From NCBI RefSeq assembly GCF_008085915.1, contig NZ_VSJK01000019.1:23892-87891 (forward strand): a DNA stretch of 64,000 nucleotides, in the 5' to 3' direction. The notes under the pieces are model-generated. The model was not told the DNA's origin. It saw only the letters and a program-made list of their open reading frames with translations, and did not search any database. Position 1 is the first letter of the stretch. Each line of letters opens with the position of its first letter. Origin of the DNA: Oceaniovalibus sp. ACAM 378 (GTDB lineage: Bacteria > Pseudomonadota > Alphaproteobacteria > Rhodobacterales > Rhodobacteraceae). Of the stretch, positions 45,116 through 56,369 are shown one piece after another. The translations under genes were made by a program, and so were the position numbers.

Positions 45116-46497
45116 TAAACGCAGTGCAACGACTCTTCGCCCTGCGATGGATCGTAGCGGCCGCATTGGTGGTGGTCTTCGCAATGACCACCCTGGGCTA
45201 CTTCTCTTTACGGGACAATCTGAGCGATCTCTCATCGACCAAACGCCAAGGTGCGATCTGGGAAGCAAACCAACTTGAATTCGAGCTGCTCAGATTCTCC
45301 AATTCGCTGGCAATGTTCATCGCAGAGGATCCGGACACGACTGCGGATAATGTAAGGTTCCGTTTCGACATTCTCTGGAGTCGCCAGGCCGCGCCCGCGT
45401 CTGATATCCGGGATAGCCCTGAATGGTCGCGGGCTGCCGAAGCAGAGGCGGTTGAGCAATTCGGAACCCTTCTGCGCGAAGTGGACAACATGGTTGTCAC
45501 GCTGCAAGACGGCGACACCGAAACGGCGAAATACCTTCACACGGCTTTCAGAGAATTTTTTCTACCGCTGCACGAATTCACAATTCTCGTTAAGGAAAAG
45601 CAGGCCGAAATCGACCTCGAAGCAAGGGAGGAAATCTGGCGTCTGTCCCAATTTTCTGCGATGTTTGGCAGCATCATTGCCTTTGTATCGCTTTTGCTGG
45701 CCGCCCTGTTCTATATTGACGCGAGGTCTCATCGCCGAATTTCCAGCGAAAATATTCGGCTCTTTGAGGAATCGCAAGCGGCCTATAAAGCAAAGGTCGA
45801 ATTTCTTTCGACGGTCAGCCACGAATTACGCACACCTCTGACCTCTATAAAAGGTGTGTTGGGCCTTTTCGTTGGGGGGGCTTTAGGTCCGCTGAGCGAC
45901 AAAGCTCTGGAAATGTCGCAGATTGCCTATCGCAGCTCCAGCAAGCTGGAAGCGCTTATTAATGATATCATGGATTCGGCAAAATTAGAACGTAAGGGTT
46001 GGAATCTTAAAGTCAAAGATTTTGACTTGGCGCAACTTGCGGAGACTGCAGCAGAATCTCACCAAATCTATAGAATAGGCCGACTGATCCGCATCGTGAA
46101 TAAAGCTGGCGGTGAAATACAAATGCAGGCGGATCCGATCAGGATAGAACAGGTAATCTCTAACCTCTTGTCCAATGCTATAAAATTTTCCGATGACAAG
46201 ACGAACGTCATCCTGACAGTCGATCGGACAGATACAGAGGCGCTGATAACGGTTCAAGATTTCGGGTCTGGCATCCCGAAGAGTTTCAAGAGCAGAATTT
46301 TCGAAGAGTTCACTCAGGCGGACTCATCCGACACCCGATCCGCTGGTGGAACGGGTCTGGGACTTTCGATCGCAAAACACATTGTGGAATGGCATGGCGG
46401 AACCATAAGCTTCGAAAGCACCGAGGGCCTTGGAACGACATTCACTATTACCCTGCCACTCCGATCTTCAGTATCGCCGCTTGGTGAAACGGAATAA
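45112..46497 (+). CDS. Membrane sensor histidine kinase partnered with the PruR-like protein
   Basis: This 461-residue kinase has two membrane spans (residues about 10-32 and 183-202) bounding a mostly helical periplasmic domain of about 150 residues (WEANQLEFELLRFSNSLAMF near its start). The HisKA domain carries His237 in FLSTVSHELRTPLTSIKG. The ATPase domain has the N box QVISNLLSNAIKFSDD, G1 VQDFGSGIP, F box FEEFTQADSSD and G2 GGTGLGLSIAKHIVEWHG, so it looks active. There is no HAMP or PAS domain between the second span and HisKA. The GTG start overlaps the PruR-like stop. It presumably reads the pterin-bound state of that protein in the periplasm. Confidence 0.9.
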   Translation: MINAVQRLFALRWIVAAALVVVFAMTTLGYFSLRDNLSDLSSTKRQGAIWEANQLEFELLRFSNSLAMFIAEDPDTTADNVRFRFDILWSRQAAPASDIRDSPEWSRAAEAEAVEQFGTLLREVDNMVVTLQDGDTETAKYLHTAFREFFLPLHEFTILVKEKQAEIDLEAREEIWRLSQFSAMFGSIIAFVSLLLAALFYIDARSHRRISSENIRLFEESQAAYKAKVEFLSTVSHELRTPLTSIKGVLGLFVGGALGPLSDKALEMSQIAYRSSSKLEALINDIMDSAKLERKGWNLKVKDFDLAQLAETAAESHQIYRIGRLIRIVNKAGGEIQMQADPIRIEQVISNLLSNAIKFSDDKTNVILTVDRTDTEALITVQDFGSGIPKSFKSRIFEEFTQADSSDTRSAGGTGLGLSIAKHIVEWHGGTISFESTEGLGTTFTITLPLRSSVSPLGETE

Positions 46498-46590
46498 CAA
46501 CCACCGGGGCTCGCTGGATTCTGAAAGTGCATAGAAATTGCGTTGTTCAGTTGAGCGGGAACCTTTTGCCTTGCTTCGGCAAAGCCGCAG

Positions 46591-46986
46591 CTATTCGAAC
46601 GCTGTGACCCAGATATCGTCTAGCCGCTTACTGATCTCAATTGGATTGAATGGTTTGGCTATGACTCCCAGTGCACCATTAGCCAAAAGGTGCAGATTGG
46701 TCTGCGAGTCAGCCTTTGCCGTCAGGAAAACTGCGGGGACTTCGCTCAAGCCGGGAATCTTACGAATTTTAGCCCAAGCTTCTTCCCCGGTCATGCCCGG
46801 CATCATCAGATCAAGCAAAAGAAGGTCGGGACGAAAATTTTTGCACAATTCCACCGCCTCGGGACCGGACGAGCTTTGGACGACCGTCAAGCGACTGTTC
46901 ATCGACAAGGCCAAGCCGACGATGGTCCTCACATCGTCGTCGTCGTCAACGTGGAGTACGGTCTGGAATATCGGCATTCTGGCCAT
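46591..46986 (-). CDS. Single-domain response regulator (receiver), copy 1
   Basis: This 131-residue CheY-like receiver has the acidic pocket LHVDDDDDV, phospho-acceptor Asp59 in LLLLDLMMPGMTGEEA, Thr89 in VFLTAKA and Lys111 in VIAKPFNP. There is no output domain. It is convergent with the histidine kinase gene, 93 bp away. It resembles the second receiver at 47605-47985. It could be a phosphorelay intermediate or act by protein contact; the final output is not in the window. Confidence 0.9.
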   Translation of the reverse strand: MARMPIFQTVLHVDDDDDVRTIVGLALSMNSRLTVVQSSSGPEAVELCKNFRPDLLLLDLMMPGMTGEEAWAKIRKIPGLSEVPAVFLTAKADSQTNLHLLANGALGVIAKPFNPIEISKRLDDIWVTAFE

Positions 46987-47604
46987 AGATCACATCACGG
47001 TCCTGCCTGCAAGTTGGCAATGAGGTGTCGCGGCGAGGATGGCCAGATGCGCGGAAGATGTCGGCGGGGGCATCGCGTGAACCCGGCTGATTGGCTCGGC
47101 TCTTTTGACGGCAGGATAGTGACCCATAATTCCGACCATCGCTTCAACTTGCGGTCGGGCTTCGCCTGAGCGTATTTAGCTGAAGCTTTGCCGAGGATCT
47201 CATTGTTCTGTTACAATTCAAGGTGTTCGGACCGCTTGATCTGCTGCCCTTCGTCGCTGGCAGCACCACCAGCATCCTTCGCTGCATTCCTCAGACAGAC
47301 CGCAAGCGTCTCAGAGATGCAGCCATTCTTCGGTGGAATCGTCGCTATCCGAAATCCGGCGTCTCATAGGAACTTTGATACTTCAGCACCGCGCGGCAAC
47401 GGTCTTCCGGTGGACAGGGGGTCGCTATCTCGCTTTTATCCCGGGGTCGCGATTTTCTCAGGTTTCAAAGCTTCCAGTAAACCCGGCGCGGTTCGGTTCA
47501 CGACTTTACTACCAGTTCAGTTTGCGAGAAAGCCCCTCATCGGGTTGGATTAACGCTTCAATAAGGCTAACAGCGGAGCAGATGAGGTCAAAAGGTGACG
47601 ACCG
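46987..47604. other. 618-bp gap between the two receiver genes
   Basis: No gene is recognised. One frame on the plus strand from about 47210 to 47365 reads like eroded coding sequence (LDLLPFVAGSTTSILRC, then TDRKRLRDAAILRWNRRYP), but it is interrupted and matches no family I know. The last bases hold the ribosome site AGGTGA for the second receiver. Confidence 0.4.
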
Positions 47605-47985
47605 TTGAACAAGAAACTTAAAATCCTTCATGTCGAAGACGACGCCGATGTTTTACTAATCTGCAGAATGTCGATCGAACTTTCTGGTGAGTTCGATCTT
47701 CAGCAGTGCTCCGGGGGGGAAGAAGCCTTGGTTTGCGCGGCAAGCTTTGCCGCAGACGTTATTCTGCTGGATGTGATGATGCCGGACATGAGCGGTGACC
47801 TCCTGTTGCAAAAGCTACGTGAACTCCCGAATTATAGTGACGTTCCGGCGATTTTCATGACAGGCAAAGCGCACAATTTTGAAAGGGCGGCCCTGCTAAA
47901 GGCCGGTGGGATAGAGGTTATTGTTAAACCATTCGACCCGATGACCCTTTCGCGGCAGATTATGGACGCCCTCGCGGCTGCTTAG
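47605..47985 (+). CDS. Single-domain response regulator (receiver), copy 2
   Basis: This 126-residue receiver begins with a TTG start (AGGTGA about 6 bases upstream) as MNKKLKILHVEDDADV. Asp56 in VILLDVMMPDMSG is the phospho-acceptor, with Thr86 in IFMTGKA and Lys108 in VIVKPFDPMT. Like the convergent copy it has no effector domain. It reads in the same direction as the histidine kinase but is 1.1 kb away with its own upstream region. Its partner kinase is presumed, not shown. Confidence 0.88.
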   Translation: MNKKLKILHVEDDADVLLICRMSIELSGEFDLQQCSGGEEALVCAASFAADVILLDVMMPDMSGDLLLQKLRELPNYSDVPAIFMTGKAHNFERAALLKAGGIEVIVKPFDPMTLSRQIMDALAAA

Positions 47986-48014
47986 AAAGCACGTCAGGTC
48001 CCAATCGTCCTGGC

Positions 48015-48110
48015 GATTTATGAAACGAGCCGGATCTGAACGCAATCGAGACGGCTTTCAAAGCTGGAGGCACATCTCCGCGACATCGGGGCATGAAACA
48101 GGGCGCGCCG
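48015..48110 (+). mobile_element. Possible IS630-type transposase remnant (3' end)
   Basis: The bases read EPDLNAIETAF in one frame and KLEAHLRDIGA in the next, once a single-base shift is allowed. Together this matches the C-terminal region of IS630-family transposases (S-P-D-L-N-P-I-E-x-x-F-x-K-L-K-x-x-L-R). Nothing else of the element is recognisable. It lies between the second receiver and gyrB, at the right edge of the pterin locus. Confidence 0.4.
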
Positions 48111-48199
48111 TAAAGATGCATATGCCATTGAAAAGCGGTGTATTTAGAGTTTGAAGCCGCATCGACGAAGCGCAACGTTACGCGCTTCGCCACATGCCT

Positions 48200-51362
<3,163 letters not shown>

Positions 51363-51465
51363 CGCTACGACACCGGATCCAGCAGGCCAACCAACACCGT
51401 TTTGCCAATCTTGGTGTTGGGTCGTTGCCCGCCGTGGCTGGTTCTGCGCAATGGGCCGATGTCGG

Positions 51466-52569
51466 TCATCCTGCCTTCACCACAGAGCCATCCGGGTCGT
51501 CGCGCACGTCCAGCATCTGCGCGTAACCATCCAGTTCGGCGAACAATTCCCGCCCCGTTCCCGTCAGGAACACCTGTGCGCCAAGTGCGCGCAACTCGTC
51601 GAACAGCGCAGCGCGCCGCCCGGTGTCGAGATGCGCCGCCACTTCATCAAGCAACAGGATCGGCGCCGCGCCGGTGTCGGTGGCCAGCGCCCGTGCATTG
51701 GCAAGAATCAGCGAGATCAGCAAGGCCTTCTGTTCCCCGGTCGAACATTGTGCCGCCGACACGCCCTTCGCGGTATACTCAGCCCCCAGATCGGCCCGGT
51801 GCGGCCCGGTCAGCGTCCGCCCCGCCGCCAGATCGCGCCGCCTCCCGTCGCCAAAGGCCGCGCTCAGGTCTTCGGCGGTGACGGCCTTGTCTCCATCCGG
51901 CTGCAAGGCGGTTAGCGCACTGACAGGAAATGCCGTGGCTGCCGCCCCTTGCGCGGCGTGCACCCGGTCCAGCGCCATGGTGCGATTGGCAATGATCACG
52001 GCGCCCGCCTCGGCCATCCGCGCCTCAAGTGCTCCGTACCAGGCGGAATCGCGGACCTGATCCTTCAACAGGCGGTTTCTTTCGCGCATGGCCTTGTCAT
52101 AGGTCAGAACCGCATCCCCATGACCGGGCTCAAAGCTCATGGTCATCCGGTCCCAGAACCGCCGCCGTCCGTCCGCGCCCTCGATCCACAGCCGGTCCAT
52201 AGAGGGCACAAGCCAAAGCATCCGCACGATCCGTCCCAGCGCCACCTGTGGCACCGCTTTGCCATCAATGCGGGTTTCCCGCGGGCGTCCGGCCTCGGCC
52301 CGCGTGTCTATTTCATGGCCGCCCCCCGGCACTGTGACCTCGGCCCCGATCCGCCAGCCGACGCTTTCGGGGCGGCGCACCAGATCCTCGGCCCCCGCCC
52401 GGCGCAGCCCGCGCCCCGGCGACAAAAGCGATATCGCCTCGATCAGGTTGGTCTTGCCTGCCCCGTTCGCACCGAATATCGCGACAGGCCCGGGGGACAG
52501 ATCAATCTGTGCGTGGCGATGCGACCGAAAATGCGACAGCGCCAGATGCGTTACCGCAAGGGTGCTCAT
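51466..52569 (-). CDS. recF: DNA replication and repair protein RecF
   Basis: RecF (367 residues) is an SMC-like ATPase that helps load RecA at gaps. Walker A is FGANGAGKTNLIEAISLL near residue 33, and the signature-like region STGEQKALLISLILANA with Walker B PILLLDEVAAHLD is near the C-terminus. The N-terminus LAVTHLALSHFRSH is typical. GGGGGG lies a few bases before the ATG, inside the dispersed repeat element that fills the gap to dnaN. It follows dnaN on the same strand in the classic dnaA-dnaN-recF order. Confidence 0.95.
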   Translation of the reverse strand: MSTLAVTHLALSHFRSHRHAQIDLSPGPVAIFGANGAGKTNLIEAISLLSPGRGLRRAGAEDLVRRPESVGWRIGAEVTVPGGGHEIDTRAEAGRPRETRIDGKAVPQVALGRIVRMLWLVPSMDRLWIEGADGRRRFWDRMTMSFEPGHGDAVLTYDKAMRERNRLLKDQVRDSAWYGALEARMAEAGAVIIANRTMALDRVHAAQGAAATAFPVSALTALQPDGDKAVTAEDLSAAFGDGRRRDLAAGRTLTGPHRADLGAEYTAKGVSAAQCSTGEQKALLISLILANARALATDTGAAPILLLDEVAAHLDTGRRAALFDELRALGAQVFLTGTGRELFAELDGYAQMLDVRDDPDGSVVKAG

Positions 52570-52576
52570 TCAGCCC

Positions 52577-52615
52577 CCCGGTTTCTTCTTTGTAAAAATA
52601 CTCCCCGCGGAGCGT
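52577..52615 (-). repeat. Dispersed intergenic element, copy 2
   Basis: Read on the minus strand, this is GCTCCGCGGGGAGTATTT, then CAAAGAAGAAACCGGG, matching the tail of the element at 17971-18009. It occupies most of the 56-bp gap between dnaN and recF and runs up to the recF ribosome site. The AT-rich hairpin found in copy 1 is absent here. Confidence 0.6.
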
Positions 52616-52625
52616 CCGACAGGGT

Positions 52626-53744
52626 TCACACGCGCATCGGCATGACGACATAGACCGCCGATGTGTCATTGCCTTCCTGCATCAGGGTAGGATCGCCCGG
52701 TGAGTTGAACAAGAATACCGCATTTTCGCGATCCACCTGGCTGGCGATTTCCAGCAGATATTTCGCGTTGAATCCGATTTCCAGCTTCTCGTCGCTATAG
52801 GCCACGGCCAGTTCTTCTTCGGCGTTGCCACTGTCGGGGGCGTTGACCGACAGGATCAGGCGATCCTCGTCCAGCTGCAGCTTGACGGCACGTGACCGTT
52901 CCGAACTGACGGTCGCAACACGGTCGACCGCCTTGGCAAAATCGCTTGCGTCGACTTCCATCCGCTTGGTGTTTCCCTTGGGAATCACGCGGGAATAGTC
53001 GGGGAAGGTGCCGTCGATCACCTTGGATGTCAGCGTCATGTCATGGGTGGCGAACCGCACTTTGGTTTCGGAAACGGAAACAGCGATCTGTGCTTCGTCG
53101 TCGTCCAGAAGCTTGCGCATCTCGCCTACGGTTTTGCGCGGGACAATCACGCCGGCCATGCCCTCGGCGCCCATGGGAAGGGGCGCGTCGATCCGGGCCA
53201 GGCGGTGACCGTCGGTGGCGACACAGCGCAGGGTCATCTGGCCCGAGTCATCGGCCAGATGCATATAAACACCGTTCAGATAATATCGGGTTTCCTCGGT
53301 CGAGATGGCAAATTTTGCCTTGTCGAACAGCCGCCGCAGCACCGGTGCGGCGATGGAAAAGTTCGTGACATATTCCGATGACGCCATCACCGGAAAATCC
53401 TCCCGCGGGAGGGTGGCGAGCTGAAAGTTCGATCGCCCCGCCGCCACTGTCAGGCGCCCGGTTGCGGCGTCGTCAGACAGCGACACCAGCGCACCGTCGG
53501 GCAATTTGCGCACGATTTCGTGCAGCGTCACCGCGCTGACCGTTGTCGATCCTGCGCGTTCGACCTTGGCGGCGGCTTTGTCCACCACCTCAATGTCGAG
53601 GTCGGTCGCGCGAAAACTCACGACGTCGCCCTCGGCCTCGATCAGAACGTTGGCAAGGATCGGAATGGTGTTCCGCCGCTCCACCACCGATTGCGCATGA
53701 GCGACGGCGGTAAGCAGCGTACCGCGTTCGATGCTGAACTTCAT
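52626..53744 (-). CDS. dnaN: DNA polymerase III subunit beta (sliding clamp)
   Basis: DnaN (372 residues) is the ring-shaped clamp tethering replicative polymerase. The N-terminus MKFSIERGTLLTAVAHAQSV and ERRNTIPILANVLIEAEGD are typical, as are ETRYYLNGVYMHL and VATDGHRLARIDAPLP. The C-terminus ends TSAVYVVMPMRV, the conserved P-M-R motif. The ATG at 53744 was chosen; upstream codons are not conserved. GGAG precedes it. It lies between dnaA and recF. Confidence 0.96.
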   Translation of the reverse strand: MKFSIERGTLLTAVAHAQSVVERRNTIPILANVLIEAEGDVVSFRATDLDIEVVDKAAAKVERAGSTTVSAVTLHEIVRKLPDGALVSLSDDAATGRLTVAAGRSNFQLATLPREDFPVMASSEYVTNFSIAAPVLRRLFDKAKFAISTEETRYYLNGVYMHLADDSGQMTLRCVATDGHRLARIDAPLPMGAEGMAGVIVPRKTVGEMRKLLDDDEAQIAVSVSETKVRFATHDMTLTSKVIDGTFPDYSRVIPKGNTKRMEVDASDFAKAVDRVATVSSERSRAVKLQLDEDRLILSVNAPDSGNAEEELAVAYSDEKLEIGFNAKYLLEIASQVDRENAVFLFNSPGDPTLMQEGNDTSAVYVVMPMRV

Positions 53745-53832
53745 GACCCACTCCACCAGATGCCGGGGAGCAAAACCTAACTGTTCTGCATCCCGGCGCA
53801 ACACATTTATGTATTTTTCAAAGGATAATAAC

Positions 53833-53847
53833 GGGCCGTCAAGGCCC
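53833..53847 (-). terminator. Weak terminator-like hairpin after dnaA
   Basis: On the minus strand GGGCC-TTGAC-GGCCC is followed by GTTATTATCC, 72 bases past the dnaA stop. The 5-bp stem is short, so it may attenuate rather than stop transcription towards dnaN. Confidence 0.4.
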
Positions 53848-53918
53848 TCTTCCGAAACAATCGCGAAACATCCGCGAAGTCGGTGCCATTTGTGGCGCGT
53901 TTATCGATCTTGTACCGA

Positions 53919-55286
53919 CTATTGATCTTGCAACGACCGGCGCAGCAGTTCCAGATCTTCCGCAATCTGGTTGTCCGAATCTTTAAGGCTCTCGATTCTG
54001 CGGATGCCATGCATGATCGTGGTGTGATCGCGTCCGCCAAACCGGCGACCGATCTCGGGCAGGGATCGCTGGGTCAGATGTTTGCACAGATACATCGCCA
54101 CCTGACGCGGGCGGGCAAAGGTGCGCACCCGTTTTGGCCCCAGCATGTCGGACAGTCGGATATTATAGTGATCCGAGACCTTGCGCTGAATCTCTTCGAC
54201 CGTCACCCGCTTGTCGCTTTGGCGCAGGATATCAATCAGACATTCCTGGGTCAGCTGCAAGTCGACCTCGCGTCCGACAAGACTGCCGAAAGCGAACAGA
54301 CGCATCAGGGCACCTTCCAGAACGCGGACGTTGGTGGTGATCCGATGGGCAAGAAACTCCAGTACACCGGCGCCGATTTCAACACCGCGAAATTGCGGGC
54401 GGTACTGTTCGACCTTCTTTTGCAGGATCCCCAGCCGCAGCTCATAGCTGGTCGGGTGGAGATCGACGACCAGCCCGGATTGCAGTCGCGACACAATACG
54501 GCTTTCCAGCCCTTCGATTTCACCCGGCGCGCGGTCGGCGGAAATGATGATCTGTTTGCGCTGATCGACCAATGCGTTGAACGTGTGAAAGAACTCTTCC
54601 TGCGTGCTGTCCTTGCCGCTGATGAACTGGACATCGTCCACCATCAGAACATCGACCGAACGGAACATCTGTTTGAAATCCATCATCTGCTTGTCGCGCA
54701 GCGCCTGAACGAACCGGTACATGAATTGTTCTGCCGACAGGTACAGCACGCGCAGTTCTGGATGGCGGGCCTGAAGTTCCCAGGCGATGGCCTGCATCAG
54801 GTGGGTCTTGCCCAACCCGACGCCACCATAAAGAAACAAGGGGTTGAAGGTCACGACCTCGCCCTCGGCCACACGGCGGGCAGCGGCATGGGCCAGTTCG
54901 TTGGACTTGCCCACGACGAAGGTGTCGAAGGTAAACCGGGTGTCCAGCTGTGCCCCCGGCAGATCGGCCTCGGGGCGTGGTGCGGCGCGGGGTGCAGGGG
55001 CGCGTCGTTCATCTGTGCGAGCTGCCGGGGCAGGGCGCGACGCGACATTCTGCACCTGAAATTCAATGCGATTTACCGTCTCTCCGGACTTGCCCATCTG
55101 GCTGATGATCCGATCGCCGAAATTGCGCGACACCCAGTCGCCGATAAAGACCGTGGGGACGTTGAACGTGACCACACCATTGTCGATTCGCGCAAATTCG
55201 AGCGGCTCGATCCAGTTTACATAGTTGCTGTGCCCGATCGACTTGAGCAGCTCTTGCCGGACTGTTCCCCAGGTTTCATTCGTCAT
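53919..55286 (-). CDS. dnaA: Chromosomal replication initiator DnaA
   Basis: DnaA (455 residues) binds origin DNA and melts it. Domain I is the N-terminal ETWGTVRQELLKSIGHSNYV; domain II is an alanine/proline-rich linker (residues about 80-115). The AAA+ domain has Walker A YGGVGLGKTHLMQAI and Walker B VLMVDDVQFISGK. The DNA-binding domain carries the signature GRRFGGRDHTTIMHGIRR near the C-terminus. AAGG lies 6 bases before the ATG at 55286. dnaN and recF follow in order. Confidence 0.97.
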   Translation of the reverse strand: MTNETWGTVRQELLKSIGHSNYVNWIEPLEFARIDNGVVTFNVPTVFIGDWVSRNFGDRIISQMGKSGETVNRIEFQVQNVASRPAPAARTDERRAPAPRAAPRPEADLPGAQLDTRFTFDTFVVGKSNELAHAAARRVAEGEVVTFNPLFLYGGVGLGKTHLMQAIAWELQARHPELRVLYLSAEQFMYRFVQALRDKQMMDFKQMFRSVDVLMVDDVQFISGKDSTQEEFFHTFNALVDQRKQIIISADRAPGEIEGLESRIVSRLQSGLVVDLHPTSYELRLGILQKKVEQYRPQFRGVEIGAGVLEFLAHRITTNVRVLEGALMRLFAFGSLVGREVDLQLTQECLIDILRQSDKRVTVEEIQRKVSDHYNIRLSDMLGPKRVRTFARPRQVAMYLCKHLTQRSLPEIGRRFGGRDHTTIMHGIRRIESLKDSDNQIAEDLELLRRSLQDQ

Positions 55287-55885
55287 ATTGTGCCTTGTCG
55301 CCCCCAGTGTTTGCCTGTTCGTAACCAGTCGAAAAACCGGCCCTGCCGCCCGATCCGGTGGCGTAATAAACGCCTCCGGTGCAATCACTCGACGGGACCG
55401 CAGACACACCATCCCCGTTCCGGCAACGCAGAGTTGCCGGATGAGAAAGGCGCCATTGCGGCGCAAAGACAAATTGGTGCGACCTTGAAGCAGGGCGGAA
55501 CATTCCGCCCGGCCTGTGACCGAACCCCGCTGGAAAGCGGCAGACTTTAACTGGCATGTCCAAGGATGTTGCCCCCCGGAATTCCCTCTGGCCTTGCCAG
55601 AAAGCACCTTGTCGCCACAGCATATTCCCCACGAAATGCTGTGCCTTACGGCCCGCTGCTTAACCTGTTCCAGTGTACCGACCGGGGATTTGACCCCTGT
55701 TGTGTCAGCTGTGAAAAGGTCCGCTCTGCGTCATGTCCCCAAGCGAAGTGAATCGCTTGGTCAACGTAGCAACGGTGATCACGCTTCCGCAATAGATCTA
55801 TCGCCTTGACTCGGACAATGCTGACACGAATCTGCGGACGCCCTTTGGTGGTGGCAATAAGGGTGTCTTTTTGCCCACAGCCCAA
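55287..55885. other. Intergenic region between rpsT and dnaA, with inverted repeats
   Basis: This 599-bp stretch has no gene. It holds two perfect inverted repeats: CACAGCAT/ATGCTGTG (55616-55623 and 55636-55643) and CCAAGCGA/TCGCTTGG (55739-55746 and 55753-55760). Only one loose DnaA box (TGTGAAAAG, 55710-55718, one mismatch to the relaxed consensus) was found, so I do not call an origin. Promoters for dnaA on the minus strand should lie here. Confidence 0.6.
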
Positions 55886-55916
55886 GAAAAAGGCGCGCCC
55901 TGAAAAGGCGCGCCTT
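55886..55916 (-). terminator. Rho-independent terminator after rpsT
   Basis: On the minus strand, AAGGCGCGCC and GGCGCGCCTT form a strong stem with a short loop, followed by TTTTTC. It lies about 30 bases past the rpsT stop. Confidence 0.85.
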
Positions 55917-55945
55917 GTGCGAATCGTCACGATGGAAAGTGGCGG

Positions 55946-56209
55946 TCAGCCGATCGATTTCACACGGGACGACAGGCGCGAAATCTTGCGCGATGCAGTG
56001 TTTTTGTGGACCACGCCCTTGGTGACGCCACGCATCAACTCGGGCTGGGCGCTGCGCAGGGCGGCGGTTGCTGCTTCTTTGTCGCCCGAGGCAATCGCCT
56101 CTTCGACCTTGCGCAGGAAGGTGCGGATCCGCGAACGGCGCGCCTTGTTCACTTGAAAGCGGGCTTCGCTCTGGCGGGCGCGTTTCTTGGACTGGATGGT
56201 GTTGGCCAT
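55946..56209 (-). CDS. rpsT: 30S ribosomal protein S20
   Basis: S20 (87 residues) binds 16S rRNA in the small subunit. The basic N-terminus [20 protein letters not shown], then [19 protein letters not shown] and the C-terminal [19 protein letters not shown] are all characteristic. GGAAAG lies 8 bases before the ATG. It is followed by a strong terminator and stands upstream of dnaA, as is common in alphaproteobacteria. Confidence 0.97.
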   Translation of the reverse strand: MANTIQSKKRARQSEARFQVNKARRSRIRTFLRKVEEAIASGDKEAATAALRSAQPELMRGVTKGVVHKNTASRKISRLSSRVKSIG

Positions 56210-56369
56210 GGTGTGATCTTTCCGAATCGGTGTTTCAAAAAATGCTGTCGCACGTGGGAAACCCCGACCCCCGGGTTCACTACCGGGTCATCCGGCCTTG
56301 GCGGGCCTCACACGCATGTTGGCGCGTCGAATATCGCGCCGTGCCGCGATTGTCGAGCGTATTCTGTGT

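Noticed and set aside
55287..55945. Chromosomal replication origin call next to dnaA
   Set aside because: Scanning by eye found only one loose DnaA box and no AT-rich unwinding region; location alone is not enough in alphaproteobacteria.
56210..56369. A tRNA-like stretch near 56270
   Set aside because: A short GGTTC-like phrase is present but no cloverleaf with acceptor and anticodon stems can be drawn.
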